DNA from: Inia geoffrensis
Lineage: Eukaryota > Chordata > Mammalia > Artiodactyla > Iniidae
NCBI GenBank assembly: GCA_036417435.1
Contig: CM070901.1
Coordinates: 68,558,501-68,622,500, forward strand
Reading direction: 5' to 3'
Length of the DNA: 64,000 bases
In this document: piece by piece, positions 1 through 10,268 of the stretch
Layout of the letters: each line of letters opens with the position of its first letter
Numbering within the stretch: position 1 is the first letter of the stretch
The notes under the pieces: generated by a model
Databases searched by the model: none
Seen by the model: the letters and a program-made list of their open reading frames with translations, nothing else
What the model was told of the DNA's origin: nothing
Translations under genes and position numbers: made by a program

Positions 1-1196
1 CTCAGAATGGGAGAAAATATTTGCAAATGAAGCAACTGACAAAGGATTAGTCTCTAAAATTTACAAGCAGCTCATGCAGCTCAACAACAAAAAAACAATC
101 CAATCCAAAAATGGGCAGAATACCTAAATGGACATTTCTCCAGAGAAGATATACAGATTGCCAACAAACACATGAAAGAATGTTCAACATTATTAATCAT
201 TAGGGAAATGCAAATCAAAACTACAATGAGATATCATCTCACACCAGTCAGAATGGCCATCATCAAAAACTCTAGAAACAATAAATGCTGGAGAGGGCGT
301 GGAGAAAAGGGAACCCTCTGCTTTGTTGGTAGAAATGTAAACTGATATAGCCACTATGGAGACCAGTATGGAGGTTCCTTAAAAAACGAGAAATAGAACT
401 ACCATATGACCCAGCATTCCCACTACTGGGCAAATACCCTGAGAAAATCATAATTCAAAAAGAGTCATGTATATGGAAAGCTGATTCACTTTGTTATAAA
501 GCAGAAATTAACACACCATTGTAAAGCAATTATACTCCAATAAAGATGTTAAAAATAAAATAAAATAAACAAAAAGAGTCATGTACCACAATATTCACTG
601 CTGCACTATTTACAATAGCCAGAACATGGAAGCAATCTAAGTGTTCATCAACAGATGAATGGTTAAAGAAGATGTGGCACATATACACAATGGAATACTG
701 CTCAGCCATAAAAAGAAACAAAATTGAGTTATTTGTAGTGAGGTGGATGAACCTAGAGTCTGTCACACAGAGTGAAATAAGTCAGAAATAGAAAAACAAA
801 TACCGTATGCTATCACATACATATGCAATCTAAAAAAAAAAATCCTAAAAAAAAGAACCTAGGGACAGGACAGGAATAAAGACGCAGACATAGAGTATGG
901 ACTTGAGGACACGTGGAGTGGGAAGGGTAAGCTGGGACGAAGTGAGAGAGTGGCATGCACTTATATATACTACCAAATGTAAAATAGATAGCTAGCAGGA
1001 AGCAGCCTCATAGCACAGGGAGAACATCTCCATGCTTTGTGACCACCTAGAGGGGTGGTATATGGAAGGTAGGAGGGAGATGCAAGAGGGAGGAGATATG
1101 GGGATGTATGTATGTGTATAGCTGATTCACTTTGTTATACAGCAGAAACTAGCACTCCATTTTAAAGCAATTATACTCCAATAAAGATGTTTAAAA
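1..1196 (+). mobile_element. L1 3' end: ORF2 C-terminus and 3' UTR
   Basis: Starts inside the last part of ORF2 (matches the [13 protein letters not shown] region) and runs through the 3' UTR to CTCCAATAAAGATGTTTAAAA near 1190. The same 3' UTR type is seen on the minus strand at 12483-12960 and 58950-59370. Cut by the window edge at its 5' side and carrying a short L1 insertion at 472-569. Frames are broken. Confidence 0.9.
472..569 (+). mobile_element. 98-bp L1 tail inserted inside the older L1
   Basis: Contains only the last part of an L1 3' UTR (CTGATTCACTTTG through AATAAAGATGTT) with an AAAATAAAATAAAATAAA tail. It is flanked by an exact 16-bp duplication, CAAAAAGAGTCATGTA, at 456-471 and 570-585. 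The host L1 sequence resumes exactly after the second copy. Confidence 0.9.
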
Positions 1197-1200
1197 AAAC

Positions 1201-2218
1201 AGAAAAAATTCCACATATAAGCAAAAAAAAAATGAAATTAGATTATTCTTTAACACCACACACAAAAATAAACACCAAATGGATTAAAGACCTAAATATA
1301 AGACCAGATACTATAAAACTCATAGCGGAAAACATAGGTAGAACCCTCTTTGACATAAATTGCAGCAATATCTTTTTCGACCTGTCTCCCAGCATAATGG
1401 AAATACAAATAAACAAATGGGATCTAATTAAACTCAAAAGCTTTTGCACATCAAAGGGAACCATAAGCAAAACAAAGACAACCCTCACAATGGGAGAAAA
1501 TATTTTCAAACAATGTGACAGACGAGATTAGTCTCCAAAATTTACGAACAGCTCATGCAGCTCAATATCAAAAAAAACACAACCCAATCCAAAAATGGGA
1601 AGAAGACCTAAATAGACATTTCTCCAAAGAAGACATACAGATTGCCAACATCGATAATTATTAGAGAAATGCAAATCAAAAATACAGTGAGATGTCCCCT
1701 CACACCACTCAGAATGGCCATCATTAAAAATCTACAAATGGGCTTCGCTGGTGGCACAGTCATTAAGAATATGCCTGCAATGCTGGAGGTACGGGTTCAA
1801 GCCTTGGTCCCGGAGGATCCCACATGCCATGGAGCAACTAAGCCCGTGAGCCACAACTACTGAGCCCACATGCCACAACTACTGAAGCCCTTGCACCTAG
1901 AGCCCATGCTCCTCAACAAGAGAAGCCACAGCAATAAGCCCACACACCACAATGAAGAGTAGCCCCCACTTGCCGCAACTACAGAAAAGCCTGCATGCAG
2001 CAACGAAGACCCAATGCAGACAAAAATCAATCAATCAATCAATCAATAATTTTAAAAATATAAAAATAAAAAATAAAGTCTTTAAAAAGAAATCCACAAA
2101 CAATAAATACTGGAGAGTGTGTGGAGAAAAGGGAATCCTCCTACGCTGTTGGTGGGAATGTAAATTGATACAGCCACTATGGAGAACAGTAAGGAGGTTC
2201 CTTTAAAAACTAAAAATA
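1201..2218 (+). mobile_element. L1 fragment, ORF2 C-terminal region (interrupted by a SINE)
   Basis: A second, separate L1 piece directly after the first one's A-tail. It translates to the TPHTKINTKWIKDLN region, then GENIF, and after the SINE at 1739-2089 resumes with the CWECK-type end of ORF2. It stops at AAAAACTAAAAATA, where two SINEs follow, and lacks its 3' UTR. The 114-codon open frame at 1187-1531 is the longest intact part. Confidence 0.85.
1739..2089 (+). mobile_element. CHR-type tRNA-derived SINE with extended tandem tail
   Basis: Head GGGCTTCGCTGGTGGCACAG, then a promoter-like B box (GGGTTCAAGCC), then several variant copies of a CACAACTACTGAGCC-like unit, ending in (AATC)n and an A-rich tail. 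Flanked by AAATCTACAAA (1728-1738) and AAATCCACAAA (2090-2100), so it is inserted in the L1 ORF2 piece. Confidence 0.85.
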
Positions 2219-2448
2219 GGGTTTCCCTGGTGGTGCAGTGGTTGAGAGTCTGCCTGCCGATGCAGGGACACAGGTTTGTGCCCCGGTCCCAGAAGATCTC
2301 ACATGCTGCGGAGCAGCCGGGCCCGTGAGCCATGGCCACTGAGCCCGCACATCTGGAGCCTGTGCTCCGCAACGGGAGAGGCCACAACAGTGAGAGCACC
2401 GTGTACTGCAAATAAATAAATAAATAAATAAATATTAAAAAAAAAAAA
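2219..2448 (+). mobile_element. CHR SINE, younger GC-rich type
   Basis: GGGTTTCCCTGGTGGTGCAG head, GTTTGTGCCCCGGTCC B-box region, CTCCGCAACGGGAGAGG body and (AAAT)n/poly(A) tail. Flanked by perfect 14-bp AAAAACTAAAAATA copies at 2205-2218 and 2449-2462. Directly abuts the next SINE. Confidence 0.92.
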
Positions 2449-2462
2449 AAAAACTAAAAATA

Positions 2463-2800
2463 GGGACTGCCCTGGTGACACAGTGGTAAAGAATCTGCCT
2501 GCCAATGCAGGGGACACGGGTTCGAGCCCTGGTCCAGGAAGATCACACATGTCATGGAGCAACTACTGAGCCTGTGCACCACAACTACTGAGCCTGTGCC
2601 CTAGAGCCCACAAGCCACAACTACTGAGCCTGCCTGCCACAACTACTGAAGCCTGTGCACCCAGAGCCCATGCTCCACAATGAAGAGTAGCCCCTGCTCT
2701 CTGAAACTAGAGAAAGCTTGTGCACAGCAATGAAGACACAACGCAGCTGAAAATAATAAATAAATAAATAAATGTAAATAAATTTAAAAGATTAAAAAAA
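2463..2800 (+). mobile_element. CHR-type SINE, older, with tandem CACAACTACTGAGCC units
   Basis: Begins GGGACTGCCCTGGTGACAC at the same target as the preceding SINE. Contains a B box (GGTTCGAGCCC), then several repeated CACAACTACTGAGCC units, an ATGAAGACACAACGCAGC end and an (AAAT)n tail. The right target copy is unclear because the following sequence is the end of another L1. Confidence 0.8.
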
Positions 2801-3369
2801 ATATGTATTTGTATTTTTTTACAGGTCTTTTCCTGTAATTGATATCTAGTCTCATAGTGTTATGGTCGGAAAAGATACTTGATACAATTTCAATTTTCTT
2901 AAATTTACCAAGGCTTAATTTGCGACCCAAGATATGATCTACCCTGGAGAATGTTCCATGAGTACTTCAGAAAAATATGTATTCTGTTGGTTTTGGATGG
3001 AATGTCTTATAAATATCAATTAAGTCCATCTTGTTTAATGTATCATTAAAGCTTGTGTTTCCTTATTTATTTTCATTTTGGATGATCTTTCCATTGGTGA
3101 AAGTGGGGTGTTAAAGTCCCCTACTATGAATGTGTTACTGTCGATTTCCCCTTTTATGGCTGTTAGTATTTGCCTTATGTATTGAGGTGCTCCTATGTTG
3201 GGTGCGTAAATATTTACAATTGTTTTATCTTCTTCTTGAATCGAGCCCTTGATCATTATGTAGTGTTCTTCTTTGTCTCTTCTAATAGTCTTTATTTGAA
3301 AGTCTATTTTGTCTGATATGAGAATTGCTACTCCAGCTTTCCTTTAGTTTCCATTTGCATGGAATACCT

Positions 3370-4100
3370 CCTTCATCACTTTAAATATGTCCTGCCAGTC
3401 CCTTCTGGCTTGCAGAGTTTCTGCTGAAAGATCAGCTGTTAACCTTATGCAGATTCCCTTGTGTGTTATTTTTCCCTTGCTGCTTTTAATATGTTTTCTT
3501 TGTAATTAATTTTTGACAGTTTGATTAATATGTGTCTTGGCGTGTTTCTCCTTGGATTTATCCTTATGGGACTCTCTGTGCTTCCTGAACTTTATTAATT
3601 ATTTCCTTTCCCATATTAGGGAAGTTTTCAACTATAATTTCTTCAAATATTTTCTCAGTCCCTTTCTTTTTCTCTTCTTCTGGAACCCCTATAATTCGAA
3701 TGTTGGTGTGTTTAATGTTGTCCCAGAGGTCTCTGAGACTGTCCTCAGTTCTTTTCATTCTTCTTTCTTTATTCTGTTCTGCAGTAGTTGTTTCCACTAT
3801 TTTATCTTCCAGGTCACTTATCCGTTCTGCCTCAGTTATTCTGCTGTTGATCCCTTCTAGAGTATTTTTAATATCATTTATTGTGTTGTTCATCATTGCT
3901 TGTTTCCTCTTTAGTTCTTCTAGGTCCTTGTTAAATGTTTCTTGCTTTTTGTCTATTCTATTTCCAAGATTTTGGATCATCTTTACTATCATTATTCTGA
4001 ATTCTTTTTCAGGTAGACTGCCTATTTCCTCTTCATTTGTTAGGTCTGGTGGGTTTTTATCTTGCTCCTTCATCTGCTGTGTGTTTTTCTGTCTTCTCAT
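3370..4100 (-). pseudogene. L1 ORF1 remnant (RNA-binding chaperone protein)
   Basis: ATG at 4098-4100 opens a 178-codon frame: a charged N-terminus, a heptad-like coiled coil (LKRKQAMMNNTINDIKNTLE), then the start of the RRM-like domain (IRIIGVPEEEKKKG). After about 3564 the frame is lost, and the C-terminal domain runs into an internal deletion at about 3367-3373. Family role is trimeric binding of L1 RNA; this copy cannot be functional. Confidence 0.85.
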
Positions 4101-6052
4101 TTTGCTTACCTTACTGTGTTTGGGGTCTCCTTTTTGCAGGCTGCATGTTCATAATTCCCGTTGTTTTTGTTGTCTGTTCCCAGTGGTGAAGGTTGGTTCA
4201 GTGGGTTGTGTAGGCTTCCTGGAAGAGGGGACTAGTGCCTGTGTTCTGGTGGATAAGGCTGCATCTTGTCTTTTTGGTGGGCAGGTCCACCCCTGGTGGT
4301 GTGTTTTGGGGTGTCTGTGGACTTATTTTGATTTTAGGCAGCCACTCTGCTAACGGGTGGGATTGTGTTCCTATCTTGCTAGTTGTTTGGCATAGGGTGT
4401 CCTGCACTGTAGCTTGCTGGTCATCGAGTGAAGCTGCGTGTTGGTGTTAAGATGGAGATCTCTGGGAGATTTTCACTGTTTGATATTACATGGAACTGGG
4501 AGGTCTCTTGTGAACCAGTGTCCTGAAGTTGCCTCTCCCACCTCAGAGGCACAGCACTGACTCCTGGCTGCAGCACCAAGAGCCTTTCATCCACACAGCT
4601 CAGAATGAAAGGGAGAAAAAGTAGAAAGAAAGAGGATAAAAGAAAAGAAAATAAATTAAGGTAAAATAAAATAAAGTTATTAAAATAAAAAAATAATTAT
4701 TAAGAAAAAAAGGTTTTTTTTAATTAAAAAAAAAAAAAAGACAGATAGAACCCTAGGACAAATGGTGAAAGCAAAGCTATACAGACAAAATCTCACACAG
4801 AAGCATACACATACACACTCACAAAAAGAGGAAAAGGGGAAAAAATCCTAAATCTTGCTCTCAAAGTCCACCTCCTCAATTTGGGATGATTCGTTGTCTA
4901 TTCAGGTATTCCACAGATGCATGGTACATCAAGTTGATTGTGGAGATTTAATCCACTGCTCCTGAGGCTGCTGGAAGAGATTTCCCTTTCTCTTCTTTGT
5001 TCGCACAGCTCCTGAGGTTCAGCTTCGGATTTGGCCTCGCTTCTGCGTGTAGGTCACCACATGGTGTCTGTTCTTCGCTCAGACAGGATGGGGTTAAAGG
5101 AGTCACTGCTTCAGGGGCTCTGGCTCACTCAGGTGGGGAGAAGGAGGGGTACAGAGTGTGGGGTGAGCCTGCGGTGGCAGAGGCCAGTGTGACATTGCAC
5201 CAGCTTGAGGTGCACCATGTGTTCTCCCGGGGAAGTTATCCCTGGAAACTGGGACCCTGGCAGTGGCAGGCTGCAGAGGCTCCCCGGAAGGCAGGTGTGG
5301 ATAGTGACCTGTGCTCACACACAGGCTTCTTGGTGGCAGCAGCAGCAACCTTAGTGTCTCATGCCTGTCTCTGGAGTCCACGCTTTTAGCCACGGCTTGC
5401 GCCCGTCTCTGGAACTCCTTTAAACAGCACTCTTAAGCCCCTCTCCTCTCACACCAGGAAACAAAGAGGGAAGAAAAAGTCTCTTGCCTCTTCGGCAGGT
5501 CCAGACTTTTTCCCGGACTCCCTGCCGGCTAGCCGTGGTGCACTAACCCCCTGCAGGCTGTGTTCTCGCCGCCAACCCCAGTCCTCTCCCTGCGCTCAGA
5601 CCAAAGCCTGAGCCTCAGCCCCCAGTCCACGCCCACCCCAGTGGGTGAGCAGACAAGCCTCTCAGGCTGGTGAGTGCTGGTCGGCACCGATCCTCTGTGC
5701 AGGAATCTCTCCGCTTTGCCCTGCACACCCCTGTTGCTGTGCTCTCCTTCATGGCTCCAAAGCTCACCCCCTCCGCCACCCACAGTCTCCGCCTGCGAAG
5801 GGGCTTCTAGTGTGTGGAAACCTTTCCTCCTTCACGGCTCCCTCCCACTGGTACAGGTCCCGTCCCTATTCTTTTGTCTCTGTTTATTCTTTTTTCTTTT
5901 GCCCTACCCAGGTATGTGGGGAGTTTCTTGCCTTTTGGGAAGTCTGAGGTCTTCTGCCAGCGTTCAGTAGGTGTTCTGTAGGAGTTGTTCCATGTGTAGA
6001 TGTATTTCTGATGTATCTGTGGGGAGGAAGGTGATCTCCGTGTCTTACTGTT

Positions 6053-6062
6053 CCGCCATCTT
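6053..6062 (-). promoter_or_regulatory. YY1-like motif at the L1 5' end
   Basis: AAGATGGCGG in element sense at the very start of the 5' UTR, the position where L1 promoters usually carry a YY1 site that sets the transcription start. The CpG is retained here. The other full 5' end has AAGATGGCAG. Confidence 0.5.
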
Positions 6063-6118
6063 CCCAACCCTCCTAAACCATTTTTTAAATAAAGTATTCC
6101 TTAAATATTTAAACCAAA

Positions 6119-6508
6119 ATTTTTTGTTGTTGTTGTTTTGTTTTTTTTGGCTGCGTTGGGTTTTTGTTGCTACACATGGGCTTTTTCTAGTTGTGGTGAG
6201 CAGGGGCTACTCTTTGCTGTGGTGGACGGCCTTCTCATTGCAGTGGCTTCTCTTGTTGTGGGGCACAGGCTCTAGATACGTGGGCTTCAGTAGTTGCAGC
6301 ACCCGGGCCCTAGAGTGCACAAGCTTCAGTCATTGTGGCATGTGGGCACAGTAGTTGCGGCTCATGGGTTCTGGAGTGCAGGCTCAGTAGATGTGGCACA
6401 CAGGCTTATTTGCTCCACAGCATGTAGGATCTTCCCAGACCAGGGATCAAACCCGTGTCCCCTGCATTGGCAGGCAAACTCTCAACCACTGCACCACCAG
6501 AGAAGTCC
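6119..6508 (-). mobile_element. CHR-type SINE, long form
   Basis: Minus-strand copy. The head (reading GGACTTCTCTGGTGGTGCAG) is at 6508 and the tail is a GTT-rich poly(T) at 6120-6147. Nearly 390 bp because the middle holds extra TTGTGGC/CAGTAGTTG-type units. Flanking AAACCAAA (6111-6118) and AAGCCAAA (6509-6516) look like the target duplication. Confidence 0.85.
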
Positions 6509-6516
6509 AAGCCAAA

Positions 6517-8039
6517 TGATTTTAATTCTTCTAGACTTCTAGGGTCACCCTTTCCTTTAACACCCAGATAAAACACCTCAAGCCCCATCCCACACTCAGA
6601 AATTCCTGCTCCAGGGGATTGCTGTATGGTGGGAAGGAAGCAGTGCTTATACTCACCTGGTAACCTCACTCCAAATTGCTACACCTATAGAGTTTCCATT
6701 TCCTATTGTCCTTTCACCTTCTACAGCTGTGTTCTCTCCATACTGTTGCATCACTAGTGTTGACTGAAAAAAAATACATTTCAGAGCTTTGAGTTGAATT
6801 TTATTCAGGGTCTTACTGAGGACTATAGCCAGGGAAACAGCCTCTCAGGTAGCTCTGGCTAACTGCTCTGAAGAGGTAGGAGGACCAGCCAATATATATA
6901 TATACACACACACACACCTCAGTAAAAGGTAACTGCTAGTCACAAGGAACAGCAGTTCCTCGAGTAGCTCTGTTAATGATCTAAGTGTTTTTTAAAATAT
7001 ATATGTGGGAAAACATAAGAATTTGGGTTCATTAAAATTCTTTCTGGGATATCTAACTAACTAAAGGGCTTGTTTTTCCCAAGCACAGAGTGACTTATGC
7101 TGTTTTTCATCTGGAATTCCTTTCAGGGCATACTGTCAGTCAGTAACTGCAGTAGCTAATGAGTTAATCCTCACAGACAGCCCAAGGATGGTGGGCAACA
7201 TTCTTTGTTTTACATTTGCATGGACCCTGACCCTGAAAGTACCACCAAACACTAGTCTGTGTGTCTATCACACTTTCATTTGTTCAAATAACTTTCTAGG
7301 CCCAAGATGGAGCTCTGTCTGCCCCAGATGCCATGTCATCAAACCAAAACTTTGACAACTTTCATGTCCTAGTAAATGCTCTTGTCAGGAAGGAAGAAAT
7401 TTTCCTTGTAGGTTCTTCTGGCTGACCCAAGAATTAAATTGACATGAGACAGATGAACAGGAGAAAATAAAACAAAAGTTTAATAGCATGTACAACTGGG
7501 GGAGATCCCAGAAAACTGAGTAACTTACCAAAATGGTCAAAACCCTCACCTTAAATATCATCTTCAGCTAAAGACAAAAGAGGATGTTGGGTGTAGTGGT
7601 TTGGGACTTCAAAGGGGAGGAAGGCAATTTACATGGAGATTGAAAAGCAAATGTTTGGTAAACAAATGTTTGCTGGGCCACCTGAGACAATAGTTCACAG
7701 AGTGGACTCTTATCAATAGGCCCTGCTGAGTTTCCCCAGCACCCCTTGCCCATATTCTTTGCAGATTATCTCTGGTGACAGCCTTATTCCAGGAACAGTG
7801 TATCTAAATTATTTTAGGCAATTAGGGGGAAGGTCGAAATTTCTTCCTGAGTCTTTTAAGACTTGATTGTTTTCAGCTCAAAATAATCCTCATGCGAAAG
7901 AGACGTTTTGGGGTGGCAAGTTTTGCTCACCTACACTCTGCTTGACCAGAAACATGGTATAACCAGTCAGCCAGTCCCTAAACACCAAGCCAACTCTGGG
8001 CTCTATACTTACTTGCTCTTGCCTTAGTCTTTACCCTGT
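6517..8039. other. Spacer; 6770-7980 looks repeat-derived but unassigned
   Basis: No gene-like frame. From about 6770 to 7980 the composition, the AATAAAACAAAAGTTTAATA-like segment near 7470 and the overall look suggest an old LTR or other transposon, but I cannot name a family. A short (TA)n(CA)n run lies at 6893-6918. Confidence 0.35.
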
Positions 8040-8052
8040 AAAAGCTGCTGCC

Positions 8053-8135
8053 AAAAAGAATCTGAAATATATATATATATATATACATATATATATGTAT
8101 ATATATGTATATATATGTATATATATGTATATATA

Positions 8136-8181
<46 letters not shown>

Positions 8182-8273
8182 TAATGGAATCACTTTGCTG
8201 TACACCTGAAACTAACACAACATTGTAAATCAATGATACTTTAAGAAAAAAAGAAAAAGAAAGAAAAAAAATG
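8053..8273 (+). mobile_element. L1 3' tail insertion enlarged by a TA-rich microsatellite
   Basis: Starts AAAAAGAATCTGAAATATA and ends TTTGCTGTACACCTGAAACT through AACATTGTAAATCAATG plus an A-rich tail, the same order as the L1 3' end at 25275-25370. Flanked by AAAAGCTGCTGCC (8040-8052) and AAAAGCTCCTGCC (8274-8286), 12 of 13 identical. The microsatellite sits where other copies have only a short TATATGTA. Confidence 0.82.
8067..8177. repeat. (TA)n / (ATATATGT)n microsatellite
   Basis: About 110 bp of alternating TA with a five-fold ATATATGT variant and one GTGTGT interruption. Lies wholly inside the L1 tail described for 8053-8273. The long open frame read across it on the minus strand (Ile-Tyr repeats) is an artefact. 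Confidence 0.95.
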
Positions 8274-8286
8274 AAAAGCTCCTGCC

Positions 8287-8689
8287 CTCCAAGCCATTTT
8301 GCAGTTCTCCAAATGGAGACATTCCACTTCATAAAATGGTAAGTAAAGATTGTTTGTATCACCTAAATTGTCTTCTTTAATCATTATTTAACACACAAAG
8401 ATTTGAGGAAAAAGGCTGGAATAAAAAACAAATTAAAATTGAGTTATTTAAATCACTGTCCTCAAAGTCCATTGGTCATCTCTGCACAGAGAGTTTCTCA
8501 TTGAGTATCGCTTTGTTGTTGTTGTTCTGGCATGTACCCTTCCTGAGAGACCATTCTCATTCTCTTTTTCCTCTTAATGTTTCAGGCCCCCAAAGCTAGT
8601 AGTATGCCATAGATGCATACAGGTACACATAAGTCCATTGCTAAAATTTCAGGAATTTCACAAGCCTGTTGTCAAACACAGCCATTATT
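8287..8689. other. Spacer, nothing recognised
   Basis: AT-rich single-copy-looking sequence with no convincing frame, RNA gene or known repeat. Confidence 0.5.
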
Positions 8690-8704
8690 AAAAACTAAAT
8701 TATA

Positions 8705-8912
8705 GGGCTTCCCTGGTGGTGCAGTGGTTGAGAGTCCGCCTGCCAATGCAGGGGACACGGGTTCTTGCCCCAGTCTGGGAAGATCCCACATGCCGCGGAG
8801 CGGCTGGGCCCGTGAGACATGGCCGCTGAGCCTGCGCGTCTGGAGTCCGTGCTCTGCAATGAGAGAGGTCACAACAGTGAGAGGCCCGAGTACCGCAAAA
8901 AAAAAAAAAAAG
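8705..8912 (+). mobile_element. CHR SINE, younger GC-rich type
   Basis: Full copy from GGGCTTCCCTGGTGGTGCAG to GTACCGC and a 15-base A run. Target copies AAAAACTAAATTATA (8690-8704) and AAAAACTGAATTATA (8913-8927) differ at one base. Confidence 0.95.
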
Positions 8913-9172
8913 AAAAACTGAATTATATAAGCTTACATTCAAATAAATTATATTTTTAAAAGATAGTAAGTATTCACTTCCTAATTATTTTGCTACACTT
9001 TAGTATTCGATGCTCTTGAGACTATTTACACCTATTTTACCTGTTGAGTGGAAATACTGTATAATGGTACACATCTTTATGCAAATGCTACCACAGAATG
9101 GACAAGTACTATAAATCAGGGTTTTGTGGGTTTTCTGTTTGTCTGTAGTTTTTATTAGAGAAGTGGTTTTTA

Positions 9173-9476
9173 GTTTTTTTTTTTAAACCCCACATTTGTT
9201 TATTTATTTATTTTTGGCTGTGTTGGGTCTTCGTTTCTGTGCGAGGGTTTTCTCTAATTGTGGCAAGCGGGGGCCACTCTTCATCGCGGTGTGCAGGCCT
9301 CTCACTATCGCGGCTCTCTTGTTGCAGAGCACAGGCTCCAGACACGCAGGCTCAGTAGTTGTGGCTCATGGGTTTAGTTGCTCCGCGGCATGTGGGATCT
9401 TCCCAGGCCAGGGCTTGAACCCATGTCCCCTGCATTAGCAGGCAGATTCTCAACAACTGCGCCACCAGGGAAGCCC
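9173..9476 (-). mobile_element. CHR SINE, minus strand
   Basis: Poly(T)/(TTTA)n tail at 9173-9213 and head at 9476. Flanked by 16-bp copies AGAGAAGTGGTTTTTA (9157-9172) and AGAGAAGTGGCTTTTA (9477-9492), one mismatch. Confidence 0.95.
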
Positions 9477-9492
9477 AGAGAAGTGGCTTTTA

Positions 9493-10268
9493 AACATTTG
9501 CTAGCACACCACTTGCCTTCCCCCAAAGGGAAAACTGAAACACACCTGTTACTTTATTACGCAGACCAATTTGAACTCTGTCACAGTTGTTCCTTTTTCA
9601 GAACAGGATTAGAACAGGATCTGAACCAAACAGGCCTGTTGAGGAGCTTTTCTAAACCCATCATTTCTCTAAATGATTTTTACCAGACCCATAAAATTTG
9701 CAGCTGCTGCTGTGCTTTTTTATAAGCAATGCAGTTACAAATCTTTCACTAATCCTGTTTTCTTCAATAGCAAAAACTCAACACAAGTACTCAGTATGCT
9801 TGAAAGAAGTCAGAGTGAAAGAAGAGGCCAGGGAAGTTTGTCATGACTACTTCGGAAAAACTGAATTTGCCTCATAGGAGGGAGTTAAGAGAGTTTGAGC
9901 TGTTGAGGGAAAAATCCTAAAAACAAAGATAATGGAAATGCTTCTTTCTGTGAGAGGAATGATCAAAGTAAAGGGAGTGCCCCCTTCTATGGTTTATGAG
10001 TCATTTCCTGTTTTAATTCTTCCTGTTTATCCTTGGTTTTTCCACAAGTAACAGTTGAGTCTGTACCCTTCACCCTTACCTCCCCTCCCTGGTTGTGATT
10101 ACCGGAGCCCTGGTGTTGAGTGAATACACTGGGGAGTCTGAAGCACTTTGATGTTGAAAGCTGCTAGGGAGTCAGAAATAACTTCTAAATTTGCAAACTT
10201 TCCATTCACTGTGAGCCTATCTGATTAAACTGTAGAAACAAAGCTCCAGAACTAGCCCTGGTCTGAAT
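9493..10268. other. Spacer, nothing recognised
   Basis: No convincing coding frame, repeat family or RNA gene. Many short purine tracts only. Confidence 0.5.

Larger units (their letters stand above)
2803..6070 (-). mobile_element. L1, 5' half only: 5' UTR, ORF1 and start of ORF2
   Basis: Read on the minus strand it starts with a complete-looking L1 5' end (GGGTTGGGAAGATGGCGGAA), a roughly 2-kb GC-rich 5' UTR, ORF1 from 4100 and an endonuclease fragment ending near 2803. The reverse transcriptase, C-terminus and 3' UTR are absent. Compared with the copy at 12483-19581 it also lacks about 387 bp covering the end of ORF1 and the beginning of ORF2. Confidence 0.88.

Noticed and set aside
1801..1815. 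tRNA gene suggested by B-box-like sequences in the SINEs
   Set aside because: Only the promoter-like head of a tRNA-derived SINE; no cloverleaf can be closed and each is followed by SINE body and A-tail.
3360..3376. Splicing of L1 RNA as the cause of the internal deletion
   Set aside because: No GT donor or AG acceptor at the breakpoints in element sense, whereas a TCTTT microhomology is present.
2205..6070. L1 5' inversion by twin priming as the origin of the two opposed pieces
   Set aside because: The orientation order (sense 3' piece first, antisense 5' piece second, no poly(A) at either outer end) does not match the product of twin priming.
8024..8362. 112-codon minus-strand frame with Ile-Tyr repeats
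   Set aside because: Translation of the TA microsatellite.
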